64,000 nt of DNA from Magnolia sinica (GCF_029962835.1 NC_080588.1:49025001-49089000), one strand, 5' to 3'. Counted from the stretch's first letter, positions 12,071-25,065 are shown. Notes: a model not told the origin generated them from the letters alone. Program-made: numbers and translations.

Positions 12071-14052
12071 TTTAGTCTGTATTATCTAGTATTGAATTGA
12101 ATTAAAATAACTAGTAGTTCAGTAAAGTGGAAACTACCTTTTGGAATGTTTTATACAGAAAATAAACTTCTTTTTCTAGCCTTTCTTGGGCATGCTTGGT
12201 TATCATCTAATTCTTTTAGATTTCCTTTTCTAAGTTCATTTGAAATATGATTTATGAGAAAAATGCCAAGAGGATTCATCGAAGATGATCAAAGAGGATC
12301 TTCACAACATACATGCCAAATTGCCAATGTAAGCAAGAAATGAGTAAGGTTGACATTGTTATTCTGGAACTTTTGTACTAAAGTTGAAGCTTTTGAATCA
12401 TGGAGGTAGGGGCAGCTTGTTACTTGATTCTTGTCAAGTGACATTTCTGCATATAAAACTAACAAATATGGAGATCCACGGTAACTTAAATTTCCCAAGG
12501 CAATCTCATTAGGATTGCCTTAGGAAATAACATATGCAAATTGAATTGCTTATGGTCATTTAAATGAAGAGGAAATAACAAAAATAATGGTGTTTCTTGG
12601 CATGCACATGTACTAACACTTGAGTGCTTTATAGCTAACTCAGATATTTGCATTGAGAACCAGCTAGAATTTGCTGATTTACATTTTATCTCTGCATATT
12701 GGAAGCTTATGCATGGTCATAGGTTCCAAAGAACATTTCTGTTGGAAGGTATATCTTCAAATTATCAGTTCATCTCTTGTAATTGATAAGAATTTTGTTC
12801 TTTTAATTGGTTGGAAGTGTCTGATTTTTAATTGGTTGGTTATTTGTTCCAATGCAAACTAGTAAATGTATGCAGAATTCCGCTTGTCATTTTGTTTTTT
12901 GCAGATGCCAAAGTGCTTCATTGTTGTATGAATCATCAAGTATCCAGTGCTGGGTGCTAATATCTCAGTTATCTCAGGTACGTAAGGCACATATGTTCAT
13001 ACATACATAAATTTGTATTTCATTGACAGGTAAAGAGAATTTTATTAAAAACAACACCAATGGGCTAGCATATTACAACATATAGAGTAAATATGCAACA
13101 CCATTGGAGAAAGTAACTAATGGGTTAGCGTTCGGTCCAAAATCGCTAGACAATAATAGGAAACATTGAAAACTATCATCTTCCTGATTGAACAGGGCTT
13201 CCGCAAGTATACTTACGACTTTTGATCTACTTCTATAGTGGTAATCTGCTTGGTGTCAGTCAATTGGTAATGACATGACAAAGTGTATTTCTTCCGTTCT
13301 ACCTTATGAGCATCTAGAAGGAATCTAAAGATGAACTTCTGTTGGCTCATTATGTATTCAACAACGTGGTTAAAACTCAATTCTAAAGGAAGCAAGTTTC
13401 AAGTGGGATAATTGATAGAGCATGATTTAGTGGAGCAGCTTTTTAATGATTGATGTGACATTGTTCTTGCACATGCATATCCAGCTTGTAACCTTCATGC
13501 AATTGAAACTGAAATCTCAGCATGGAGAAAGACGTCCAATTGCACACTTCTTTCGTTGATATGGATTGAAGAAGATCGCCCTTAGCAACATGTTGACTAG
13601 GAAATAAGTCTTGACCTCCTTAGCATTCTTTATAAATTATTATCAGACAATTTAATAAATATGTAAAATAAATTCATATAGCATAAGTAGTATAAAACAT
13701 AATGTGTAACAACAATTGAGGATGTGTGCTTTGCTGGTTAGGAGTTCTGCTTAGTTAAAGGGAAGACGGGGTTCAATTCTTGCTCTTTGCTTATTTTTAT
13801 TTTTATTTTTATATAAAACCAAATAGAGAGCCACAGCGAGTCGCATTGAGTTGCTCCTACTACTGGGTTTCCTAATGACTTGGCTAGAAATTTTGCTGAG
13901 TCTAGTTGACTTGGCTGAATTTTGGGTTGATTTGGCAAATTTTAGAACTATGATTTCATCTGCAGCTGCTACTCATATGTCATCTCTTTGTACTTGTGAT
14001 TTGATGGATTCACAGATTTCCTGTGTTCTGAACAGTTGGCACTTTCTTGTAG
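12071..14052. other. CACTA 1 internal DNA, unassigned; one exon-like block
   Basis: Mostly AT-rich intron-like DNA. At 12905-12978 a block follows TTTTTTGCAG, reads ASLLYESSSIQCWVLISQLSQ-like residues and ends at CAG/GTACG. It looks like another captured exon, but I cannot name it. Near 13720-13815, words resembling tRNA A/B boxes (GCTGGTTAGGAG, GGGGTTCAATTC) precede a TTATTTTT tract, a possible SINE scrap. Confidence 0.4.
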
Positions 14053-14251
14053 ATTTTGGTACCAATTGCCAATGGCTCAGTGGAGATGGAAGTTGTTATG
14101 ATAATTGATATTCTGCGGAGCAAAGGCAAATGTGGTGGTAGCATCTATCGAAGATAAATTAGAAATAGTGGCAGCTAGAAAAGTGAAACTAGCGGCTGAT
14201 ATGCTCCTCAAGGAGGCTGACAAGCTGCAATATGACCTTATTATTTTCTTG
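14053..14251 (+). pseudogene. Captured exon of DJ-1/PARK7-like gene
   Basis: Following a TTGTAG acceptor, the block reads ILVPIANGSVEMEVVMIID, then after a 2-base deletion VVASIEDKLEIVAARKVKLA, ADMLL..LQYDLI, ending at a GTAAGT donor. This is the N-terminal half of a DJ-1/ThiJ domain as in plant DJ-1 homologues (glyoxalase/deglycase-type, DJ1A-C), whose usual text is VPIANGSEEMEAV..VVAS. The 2-base deletion near 14117 breaks the frame, and the catalytic Cys region downstream is absent. The intact splice signals imply capture of genomic DNA. Confidence 0.88.
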
Positions 14252-15213
14252 GTAAGTCATGAAGACCATACAGTTTGAGACACATTGCATATCCACACTT
14301 TCAAAGAGTGGAAACTATTGAGCATTCTATTAGTAAGGCTTGCATTCTTTCATATCCTGTGCTTGCTTGCTTGGTTTTAGGAGGATTTGAGTTCTGAATC
14401 ATTATTCTTTGTTGGTGATGTTTTTTTTTTCATTCCTTTTCCAGAACAACCATATGATCTTGATCAAAGGCTGTTCCACTAGCGATGGAAACTGCATCTG
14501 CTTCAGGAACTTGTAGGGATCATCAAGCTTTCAGCACCATCCAGTTTCAGTCTATTTGAAAGCTGAAAATTCATATGGATTTCAATGGATTTCACTTGAT
14601 GAAACTGAGATCACTCCCTACAGGTGAAGTTCTTGTTTTTATCATGTTGTTTACACACCCTGAACACACCCACAATCCGAAATACAAGTTGAATCTCAAA
14701 TAAACAACGTGGTAGACTTTAGGAAGGTTTTAATGGTGGGCGTCACTCCCCCCATTGTTTTCTATGTTGGGATCTACTACTGCTGTGGATCTGCCTCTTT
14801 CTTTGTCTCGTGCCATGAAATAATATTCTTTTGAAAGTACGAGTGTGGGAGCCGACGCTTTCGGAGTCCGAACTCATTCTTTTGAAAAATAGAAAAATGG
14901 GAATATTAGTAAATATGGATTTTCTTGTTAAGAAAAAATGGAAGGTAAAGGAGAGACATAACTGAAACTTTTCACTATGAAAAGTAATATTAACCATCTT
15001 ACTTTTCCCATTGAATATGACGTCCAGGAAATGGACCTTTTCTAGAAACCATGGATTTAAAACCATTAAATCCTTCTTAGAAATCTGAGTTTATTGAACT
15101 GAATTAAATTATTACAATTCAATTTTGTTGAATATCCAACCGCAAGGTTTCCATGAATTAGGCAAATGAATTCATTCTAACCCATTTTGTTGAATATCCA
15201 AACACAATGATTT

Positions 15214-15259
<46 letters not shown>

Positions 15260-15502
15260 TTTTGATATGCAAGAGCTTTTCAGAATTCATATGTAGGAGC
15301 ATACTTGTGCTCATTCACATGGACTTTGACTATCTTTCTTAAATTTCTTTGGTTTTTCTAATTTTTATATCTAATTTTGAATTTCTAGGCCCTAAAATAA
15401 GATTCGAGGTGTCGTCAACAATGCTAATAAAATCCTCCAGGTCAGATTGTTGATTGGACCTTATTTTATTTAAATGATCTTGATAATCCATTTTATTTAA
15501 AT
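14252..15502. other. CACTA 1 internal DNA, unassigned, with (ATT)n
   Basis: No gene recognised. Around 14700-14810 there is a GGTGGGCG-type dispersed repeat scrap. A (TTA)n microsatellite occupies about 15217-15260. ORFs here are short and without recognised motifs. Confidence 0.5.
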
Positions 15503-16010
15503 GAGTAGACCCGGATGTGCGTCGGAGCTATCCGGATGTTGAGTGGGGGTACCTGGAATGTGGGAACCGCTGTTATGACTATGATGAAATTGTCCATTTC
15601 TTATGGACAGCATTGGAGTGGCCTGGCCATTTGGACAGGCCGTGTTTATATCTGTATTTGCTCAAAATTGATGGAGCAGACCCGGATGTGCGTCGAAGCT
15701 ATCCGGATGTTGAGTGGGGGTCCCTGAAAGGTGGGAACCGCTGTTATGACCATGATGAAGTTGCCCATTTCCTATGGATAGCATTGGAGGGGCCTGGCCA
15801 TTTGGACAAGCCGTGTTTATGTATTTACTTGAAATTAATGGAGCAGACCCGGATATACATCGGAGCTATTCAGATGAGCGGGGGTCTCTGGAAGGAGGGA
15901 ACCGCTGTTATGACCATGATGAAGCTGTCCATTTTTTATGTACAGCATTGAAAGGGCCTGGCCATTTGTGCCGGATGGCCGTGTTTATATCTGTATTTGC
16001 AGGGACCATA
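15503..16010. repeat. Tandem repeat, three units of about 167 bp, open in one frame
   Basis: Three units begin at about 15504, 15672 and 15839 with the phrase GAGCAGACCCGGAT(G/A)T. The second and third keep most of the first unit's sequence. A plus-strand frame stays open across most of it (15517-15951), giving a 56-residue repeated peptide (DPDVRRSYPDVEWG..GGNRCYDHDE..GPGHLD). I do not recognise this peptide. The array abuts the telomere-like satellite at 16011. It could be a satellite or a duplicated coding scrap. Confidence 0.82.
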
Positions 16011-18619
16011 CCCTTAACCTAAACCAAAATCTATATCCTAAATCCTAAACCTGAACACATTCTCAAATCCTATAACCTATAACCTAAACCTAAAACCTAT
16101 AACCTAAACCAAAACCTATAACCTAAACCAAAACCAAAACCTATAGCATAAACCCGAACCCATTCTCAAATCCAAAAACCCATAACCTAAACCTAAACCT
16201 TAACCTAAACCGTTAACCTATAACCTAAACTTAAACCAAAACCAAAACCAAAACCTATAACCTAAACCCGAACCCATTATCAAATCCCAAAACCTATAAC
16301 CTAAACTAAAACCAAAACCTATAAACTAAACCCGAACCCATTCTCAAATCCCTAAACCTTAACCTATAACCTAACCTAAACCTATACTTCTAACCTAAAA
16401 CTATTCCCAAATCCTAAAACCTATAACCTAAACCTAACCTTTCCCTAAACCTATAAGCTAAACCTACACCTAATCCTAATCTCAACTCCCTAACCTAAAC
16501 CTAAACATAAACTTGAAAACCCAAAATTAAACCCAATCCCGATCCTGAACCCGATTTCCTAAACCTAAACCATAACCCATTTTCAAATCCAAAAACCTAT
16601 AACCTAAACCAAAACCAAAACCAAAACTTATAACCTAAACCAAAACCAAAACCTATAACCTATAACCTAAACCCGAACCCATTATCAAATCCCAAAACCT
16701 ATAACCTAAACCAAAAACCTATAACCTAAACCCGAACCCATTCTCAAATCCCAAAACCCAAACCTAAACTTAAACCTAAACCTAAAACCTAAACCTAAAC
16801 CTAAACCTATAACCTAAACTCAAATCCCTAAACCTAGACCTATAGCCTAAACTCAAATCCCTAAACCTTAACCTATAACCTAACCTAAACCTATACTTAT
16901 AACCTAAAACTATTCCTAAATCCCAAAACCTATAACCTAAACCTAACCTTTCCCTAAACCTAAAAGCTAAACTCAATTCCCTAAAGCTAAACCTACACCT
17001 AATCCTAATCTCAACTCTCTAACCTAAACCTAAACCTAAACTTGAAAACCCAAACTTAAACCCAATCCCGAACCTTAACCCGATTTCCGAAACCTAAACC
17101 ATAACCCATTTTCAAATCCAAAAACCTATAACCTAAACCAAAACCAAAACCAAAACTTATAACTTAAACCCGAACCCATTCTCAAATCTCAAAACCTATA
17201 ACCTAAACCAAAACCAAAACCTATAACCTAAACCCGTACCCATTCTCAAATCCCAAAACCTATAACATAAACCTAAACCTTAACCTAAACCTATAACCTA
17301 AACCCGAACCCATTCTCAAATCCCAAAACCTATAACTTAAATCTAAACTTAAACCTAAACCTTAACCTAAACCTATAACCTATAACCTAAACCAAAACCA
17401 AAACCTAAAACCTAAACCTATAACCTATAACCTAAATCAAAGCTTATTACCTTTTCCTAAACCTTAATCTAAACCTATAACCTATAAATCAAAACCAAAA
17501 CCAAAACCTAAAACCTAAACCTATAACCTAAATCAAAACATATAACCTAAACCAAAACCAAAACCTATATCCTAAACCCGAACCCATTCTCAAATCCTAT
17601 AACCTAAACCTAAACCTAAACCTAAACCTAAACCTAAAACCTATAACCTAAACCAAAACCTAAAACCTAAACCAAAGCCAAAACCTATAGCCTAAACCCA
17701 AATCCATCTCAAATCCAAAAACCTATAACCTAAACCTAAACCTTAACCTAAACCATTAACCTATAACCTAAATCAAAACTTATAACCTAAACCAAAACCA
17801 AAACCTATAACCTAAACCCGAACCCATTATCAAATCCCAAAACCTATAACCTAAACCAAAACCAAAACCTATAACCTAAACTCGAACCCATTCTCAAGTC
17901 CCAAAACCCAAACCTAAACCTAAACCTAAATCTAAAACCTAAACCTAAACCTAAACCTATAACCTAAACTCAAATTCCTAAACCTAAACCTAAACCTAAT
18001 TCTATAACCTAAACTCAAATCCCTAAACCTTAACTTATAACCTAACCTAAACCTATACTTATAACCTAAAACTATTCTCAAATCCCAAAACCTATAACCT
18101 AAACCTAACCTTTCCCTAAACCTATAACCTAAACTCAATTCCCTAAACTTAAACCTAGACCTCAACCTAAACCTATAGCCTAAACTCAAATCCCTAAACC
18201 TTAACGTATAACCTAACCTAAACCCATACCTATAACCTAAAACTATTTCCAAATCCCAAAACCTATTACCTAAACCTAGCCTTTCCCTAAACCTATAAGC
18301 TACACTCAATTCACTAAAGTTAAACCTACACCTAATCCTAATCTCAACTCCCTAACCTAAACATAAACATAAACTTGAAAACCCAAACTTAAACCCAATT
18401 CCGAACCTAAACCCGATTTCCTAAAGCTAAACCATAACCCATTCTCAAATCCAAAAACCTATAACCTAAACCTAAACCAAAACCAAAACATATAACATTA
18501 ACCTGAACCCATTCTCAAATCCCAAAACCTATAACCTAAACCCGAACCCATTCTCAAATCCCAAAACCTATAACCTAAACCTAAACCTTAACCTAAACCT
18601 ATAACCTATAACCTAAACC
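16011..18619. repeat. Telomere-like degenerate satellite, left half
   Basis: Long array of CCTAAA/CCTATAA words (CTATAACCTAAACC, CTTAACCTAAACC, CCAAAACC), interleaved with a recurring CCCGAACCCATTCTCAAATCC phrase. The core is a TTTAGG hexamer on the minus strand, not the usual plant TTTAGGG heptamer. A longer landmark block ending CCCGATTTCCTAAACCTAAA recurs near 16550, 17079 and 18412, so a higher-order structure exists. The minus-strand ORFs (LGYRFRFRDLSLGYRF-like) are by-products of the repeat. It continues at 22739. Confidence 0.92.
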
Positions 18620-19594
18620 CGAACTGTAAGACCCGTGTCCTAATCCGTACCATTTCATTAGCTTCCGCGGTCCTTCCGGTCAAATTCCGGCAACCTTCGC
18701 ACCGTATTCGGTATTTGCGCACGATCTTAAGCCAGGTCCCGCACACCGACGTCGGCTCGATCCGAAACTTATGTCTTGGTGATCGCGTCGTCGCCGCGGT
18801 TCCAACGCCGTGACTTGCGCACCGAACCGATACCCAGGTAAGAAGATGCCGATCAGCGTTTATTCCGAAGAAACACCGCGCGTTGCGGATTTCGAGGGAA
18901 TCTCTACACAATTAGTCCCACTAATTAAACATAAATGCAACCATACCTCAAAGTACCTCACCCATTCCCTCTTTTTCCAAAAGTCCACCATCTTTCCACC
19001 TCACCATTCCTCTTTTCTCATTTTCAACCTCAACCGTCCCTCTTCTCCACCAATTTCAAACTAAACCATACCCCTCATCACTTCTTTCTTACAACCATCA
19101 CTCCACCCATCCCTCCACCCATTATTTCTATCTCTCCCTCTCATTCTCTAGCAAATTTTCCAAATCCCATGAGAAATTTCACTCATCCAACACTCCTCTC
19201 TCAACTTCAAGTGTGGCCCACCCTCTCATCTCCAATCTCAACCATTCATCCTTCATCAATCTCCATTAAAAGTGAAGGTAAGGAGCTAAGGTGTCCAAGG
19301 GAGCTAGGAGAAGGAAGATAAGGTGGGTGTTTTTCCATTAATTTAAATTTTAGGGCCCACTTGTTGGTGGGACCCATTTGGATGTATGTGATTTAATCAA
19401 GAGGGCCCATAGTGGCGGGGTTCCTCTATCTCACCGTGTATCTCTCTCTTGATTTCTCTCTCATTCTTTCTTTGTAATGGTGTGGATCCCACCGATAGGT
19501 GTTACATCTCCCCCGTCCATCTACATCAGACGGTGTGGCCCACTCTATTATAGGTGATGATCCGCACCCTCTACTGTTGGGATGGGTCCAATGC

Positions 19595-19637
<43 letters not shown>

Positions 19638-19745
19638 TATATTTTATATACTTATGTATATAATATATAATATAATAAGTACTTATATATATATATATAT
19701 ACAATATAAGGTAAACATTAAATGTATATGTATATATATATATAT
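19595..19745. repeat. AT microsatellites inside solo LTR
   Basis: Runs of (TA)n at about 19600-19630, 19684-19701 and 19723-19744, separated by AT-rich text. No coding. Confidence 0.85.
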
Positions 19746-19800
19746 TGGTGGGCCACATTCACGTGGGACCCACCACATTTTTTTTGTGAATATATACAAC

Positions 19801-19826
19801 CGTCCAGCGTCCCTGGACGCTGGACG
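19801..19826. repeat. Perfect 12-bp hairpin in solo LTR
   Basis: CGTCCAGCGTCC, a CT spacer, then GGACGCTGGACG: a perfect inverted repeat with a 2-bp loop. The motif relates to the GCTGGACGTCCAGC palindrome of copy 1. Confidence 0.8.
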
Positions 19827-20512
19827 TTGCAACAATGGACTGTTTAAATAAAAAAAAAAAAAAGAAGGGAGAAGAAAGGAGTGGTGGGCCACTCATGCAG
19901 GCCCCACCTTGATGTATATGTAAGATCCGAGCCGTCCATGTTGATCCTCAACTCATTTTAGGCGTTGAGCCGAAAAATGAAGTGGATCCCATTTTCTGGC
20001 AGGCCGTACCATAGGAAACAGTGTCCCTACCTTTGATTTGCTCCCTGATGCTCCTGTACATCAAAAACCACCCAATATTGGACTCGATGAGACTGTATCG
20101 AGCCACAGGGACCAATGGCTGGGATGGATTCTTTAAGGTGGGCCCCACCTATCAAAAACCATCAGATTAATGGTTTTAAAAAAAAAAAAGAATAGAAGGC
20201 AGCAACACTTGTTGCTGCCGCCGTCAGTGGGAGGGCGAACGGACGGGCTAGCCCTCACGGCCCCAGCGGTGGGCCCCACCGTGATGGGTCCCCATATTTC
20301 AGCCGTTCACCCCCAAATTTAACTGTATATGGAACTCCGGTGGGCCACATCATTGAAAATCATGTGAAGACATACTAAAACATATAAAATCATTTGGCAG
20401 GGCCCACCTGAGTTTTGGATGTTGCTTAAACTTGGTCTGTACGGTCATTAAGATGGGACCCACATAATGGATGGGCTGGATTGTGAATCACATCTCGGTG
20501 GGCCCCAAAACA

Positions 20513-20546
<34 letters not shown>

Positions 20547-20575
20547 CAACAGCAGCAGCAGCGCTGCTGCTGCTG
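20513..20575. repeat. Poly(A) tract followed by CAG/CTG palindrome
   Basis: An A-rich run (about 20516-20546) is followed by a perfect 26-bp palindrome, four CAG-type repeats then four CTG-type repeats (20550-20575, centre 20562/20563). The Ala/Ser/Lys-run ORFs across it are artefacts. Confidence 0.85.
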
Positions 20576-22738
20576 CAGTGACGGGCGGCCAAGAGGCAGG
20601 GACCCACGGCTCCATCCGTGGGCCCCACCATGATGTATATTTTGTATCCACACCGCCCATTTGGTGGGCCACTATTTGACATGGACCCCCCTCAAAAATC
20701 AGGCCAATCCAGCGCTCGGGCGGCCCACATCACAAGAAAAAGTGCGAATTGAACTCTACCATTGAAACCCTTTCTGGGTCAGAAGTTTCAGATCAAGCTG
20801 AAAATTGTTGTTCCCCTCCTCCCTGGCCCGTGTGACCTTATGAATAAGTTGGATTTCAAATGAACATTTCAGTGGGCCTTACCCAAGGTCCAAGTGACCT
20901 TATGAATAGGTTGGATTTCAAATACATATTATGGTGGGCCCTAGGCCCATGTGGTGGAGCCATATTAATGTATTTCTGGCCATTGGGGAGGCCCACCTTG
21001 ATATATATATAAGGCCCATGAGGTTAGGCCCATTCGACGTATTGGTGGCCCGATGTCGAGGCCCACTCTGATATATATAAGGGCCATGTTACGAGACCCA
21101 TTGTGATGTTTTCAAAGGCTCATGGAGTATGACCCATTGCAATGTACATAAGGCCCACTAATGCGGCCCACTTGATTTATATAAGGCCCATAGGAGATGG
21201 CTCATTTAATGTATCTGAGAACTATGGGTCGAGGCCCAATGAGATGTATATTAGTCCATTGCAATGTGTGATTTCCTATGGTTTGTGTAATGGTGCTTTA
21301 TGGCGGGCTAAGCCTTGGGAACAATGTTGGTTTGACGTCCACATTGTAAGGACAATGTTGGTTAAATGTCCGCATTGTCATACTCCTTAAGGCCACTGAT
21401 AGGTTCATATTTATACTCTGCAGGCCGTCTAGGCCCATTTCTGTGATACGCAGAGCCCATCCCTATATGCATGTTTAGTATAGATCCATGATTCATGATC
21501 ATTCGCATCATATGTATGCCTGATGTAAGGAGTGACCGATCATATCATATGCCTTTGGGCAGACTGCTTATGGGCTCCTTGATAGGCGGAGTTGCCTCAT
21601 ATAAGTGCATGGTACACGCAGGATTGTTGCATGACTGATAGTGTGATTCATGCACTTGCATTTGTGTGATTGTAGTTACTGTATGCCCTAGCGACATCAG
21701 GGTCATAGCCTCCACGGACACATCGTGGATGGTAGGATTGGATACCAGAAATATTTAGTTCTAGCATACGGGCGCCATAGATGTCCCTGGGTGTAAATCC
21801 TAAACCCGATGGTACCAGAGGATAACTCCAACATTGAGACCGAGTGGATATATGAGCGCATGAGGGCCGAATACCAGGAGGCCACGTCTCCCACTGTGTC
21901 GTGGTCGGTTGGAAAGGAGTGTGGCCTTACTCGCCCGAGGGTAGGGGCAATACTAGGCTGAGTTTGACCAGCTCGTGAATGGGTCCGCTATTGACGTGCT
22001 GGATAGGTATTGGCAGACTATTGGTCAGGCGGATAGTGAGGTTTCTTATGCTCACTTGGACTGTGCGGCTAGGAGAGCGACAGTGCCATTTGGAGTGTAT
22101 TGAACCCCGGTGATTATCCAGAATGAGAACTGTACTGATACATGTTGAGGATTGGCATGCTTGAGTTGCATCTTGCATCGCATGGCCGTGTTATGGCCGA
22201 TAGCATTCATATCTTGCACCGCATAGCCTTGTACGGCTGATTGCATTCATGTGCTCATCACCATGATTCCGCATCACTCTGACCTTGCATTTTGAGCACG
22301 TTTATATTGCGCACACACTTACACCACCCTCTAAGCTTTCCATAAGCTTATGCACGATTGATGCGTGCAGGTGACGTGAGGACGCAGTCGCAGCCATAGT
22401 CTCGTTGTAGTTGGAGCGTGCAGCCGAGCTTCTGGAGTTCTGTTTCTTTTGTTACACTGTATTTTATTTTCTTTCAGTCGTATTGTACTTAAAAAGTTTT
22501 TGATCATTGTGGATTTTGTAGTGGTGTTCTTGTGCTTATTGATTGTGGGTTATGCTTTTGTTATGCTCATTATGAATCAGACTAATGATTTGAAACCCTC
22601 CTTGTAGTATCCCAGGATCGGAACCTGGTAAATGGGTGTCGGGATCCGAGAATGGGGTTCTACGGAGGCTGTCGGCACCGGATTCGGTGATCGGGAATTT
22701 TGTGAGCCCGGTTTCCGAGTTCGGGGCGTGACACGAAC

Positions 22739-25065
22739 CCATTCTCAAATCCCAAAACCTATAACCTAAAACTAAACCTAAACCTAAACCTATAACCTAT
22801 AACCTATAACCTAAATCAAAACTAAAACCTAAACCTAAACCTAAAACCTAAACCTATAACCTATAACCTAAATTAAAACCTATTACCTTTCACTAAACCT
22901 TAACCTAAACCTATAACCTGAATCAAAACCAAAACCAAAACCTAAAACCTAAACCTATAACCTATAACCTAAATCAAAACATATAACCAAAACCTACATC
23001 CTAAACCCGAACACAGTCTCAAATCCTATAACCTATAACCTAAACCTAAAACCTATAATCTACACCAAAACCAAAACCTATAGCCTAAACCCGAACCCAT
23101 TCTCAAATCCAAAAAACCTATAACCTAAACCTAAACCGTTAACCTATAACCTAAATCAAAACCTATAACCTAAACCAAAACTAAAACCTATAACCTAAAC
23201 CCGAACCCATTATCAAATCCCAAAACCTATAACCTAAACCGAAACCAAAACCTATAACCTAAACCCGAACCCATTCTCAAATCCCAAAACCCAAACCTAA
23301 ACCTAAACCTAAACCTAAAACCTAAACCTAAAACTATAACCTAAACTCAAATCCCTAAACCTAGACCTAAATCTAAACATATAGCCTAAACTCAAATCCC
23401 TAAACCTTAACCTATAACCTAACCTAAACCTATACTTATAACCTAAAACAATTCCCAAATCCCAAAACCTATAACCTAAACCTAACCTTTCCCTAAACCT
23501 ATAACCTAAACTCAAATCCCTAAACCTTAACCTATAACCTAACCTAAACCCATACTTATAACCTAAAACTATTACCAAATCCTAAAACCTATAACCTAAA
23601 CCTAACCTTTCCCTAAACCTAAAAGCTAAACTCAATTCCCTAAAGCTAAACCTACACCTAATCCTAATCTCAACTCCCTAACCTAAACCTAAACCTAAAC
23701 TTGAAAACCCAAACTTAAACCCAATCTCGAACCTGAACCCGATTTCCTAAACCTAAACCATAACACATTCTCAAATCCAAAAACCTATAACCTAAACCTA
23801 AACCAAAACCAAAACTTATAACCTAAACTCGAACCCATTCTCAAATCCCAAAACCTATAACCTAAACTAAAACCAAAACCTATAACCTAAACCTGAACCC
23901 ATTCTCAAATCCCAAAACCTATAACCTAAACCTAAACCTTAACCTAAACCTATAACCTATAACCTAAACCAAAACCAAAACCTATAACCTAAGCCCGAAC
24001 CCATTCTCAAATTCCAAAACCTATAACCTATAACCTAAACCAAAACCTATAACCTAAACCAAAACCAAAACCTATAACCTAAACTTGAACTCATTCTCAA
24101 ATCCCAAAACCTATAACCTAAACCTAAACCTTAACATAAACCTATAACCTATAACCTAAATCAAAACCTATAACCTAAACCAAAACCAAAACATATAACC
24201 TAAACCCGAACCCATTCTCAAATCCAAAAACCTATAACCTAAACCAAAACCTATAACCTAAACCAAAACCAAACCTATAACCTAAATCTGAACCCATTCT
24301 CAAATCCCAAAACCTATAACTTAAACCTAAACCATAACCTAATCCTATAACCTAAACTCAAATCCCTAAACCTTAACCTATAACCTAACCTAAACCTATA
24401 CTTATAACCTAAAACTATTCCCAAATCCCAAAACTTATAACCTAAACCTAACCTCTCCCTAAACCTATAACCTAAACTCAATTCCCTAAACCTAAACCTA
24501 CAGCTAATCCTAATCTCAACTCCCTAACCTAAACCTAAACCTAAACTTGAAAACCCAAACTTAAACCCAATCCCGAACCTGAACCCGATTTCCTAAACCT
24601 AAACCATAACCCATTCTTAATTCCCTAAAGTTATAACCTATAATCTAAGCTTAAACCTAAACCTAAACCTAACCTAAACTTATAACCTTTCCCTAAACCT
24701 TTAACTTAAACCTAAACTTAAAACCTAAATGTATTCTCAAATCCTTAAACCCAAAGCTACACCTAATCCTAATCTCAACTCCTTAACCTAAACCTAAACT
24801 TGAAATCCCAAACCTAAACCCGATCCCAAACCCGAACCCGATTTCCTAAACCTAAACCTTAACCTATAATCAAGTTCCCAAAAGCTATAATCTATAACCT
24901 AAACCTAAACCTATAACCTAAACCTAAACCTATAACCTAAACCTAAACCAAAACCTATAACCTAAACCTCAACCTATAACCTAAACTTAATTATAACCTA
25001 TAGCCTAACCTTAACCTAAACCTATAACCTATAACCTAAACCTAAACCAAAACCTATAATCATAT
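22739..25065. repeat. Telomere-like degenerate satellite, right half
   Basis: Same satellite as 16011-18619, resuming immediately after the CGAAC duplication of the solo LTR. The CCCGATTTCCTAAACC landmark recurs near 23738, 24584 and 24837. The array degrades into CCTATAACCTAAACC units and ends about 25062, before unrelated DNA. Confidence 0.92.

Larger units (their letters stand above)
18625..22733 (+). mobile_element. Solo LTR (4.1 kb) of long-LTR retrotransposon, family A, copy 2
   Basis: Starts TGTAAGACCC and ends GGGGCGTGACA, with perfect 5-bp duplications CGAAC (18620-18624 and 22734-22738). It sits cleanly within the telomere-like satellite. It matches the reverse complement of 137-4668 at both ends and in internal landmarks such as CATAAGCTTATGCACGATT near 22331. 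No internal coding or second LTR was found. Its middle is rich in GTGGGCCCCACC-type inverted words. It is younger than the satellite and the CACTA. Confidence 0.92.

Noticed and set aside
16782-18309. Minus-strand ORFs of 64-125 residues with LGYRFRFRDLSLGYRF-type repeats
   Set aside because: They are the translation of the TTAGGTT-like satellite, which lacks stops in one frame. Composition and period follow the DNA repeat.
18625-22733. Complete non-autonomous LTR element rather than a solo LTR
   Set aside because: I could not find a second copy of the TGTAAGACCC start or a PBS/PPT within the 4.1 kb. Not fully excluded.
16011-25065. Relict telomere or chromosome-fusion site
   Set aside because: The repeat is a degenerate hexamer-type array with interspersed phrases, has no head-to-head junction, and lies wholly inside a transposon with intact ends.
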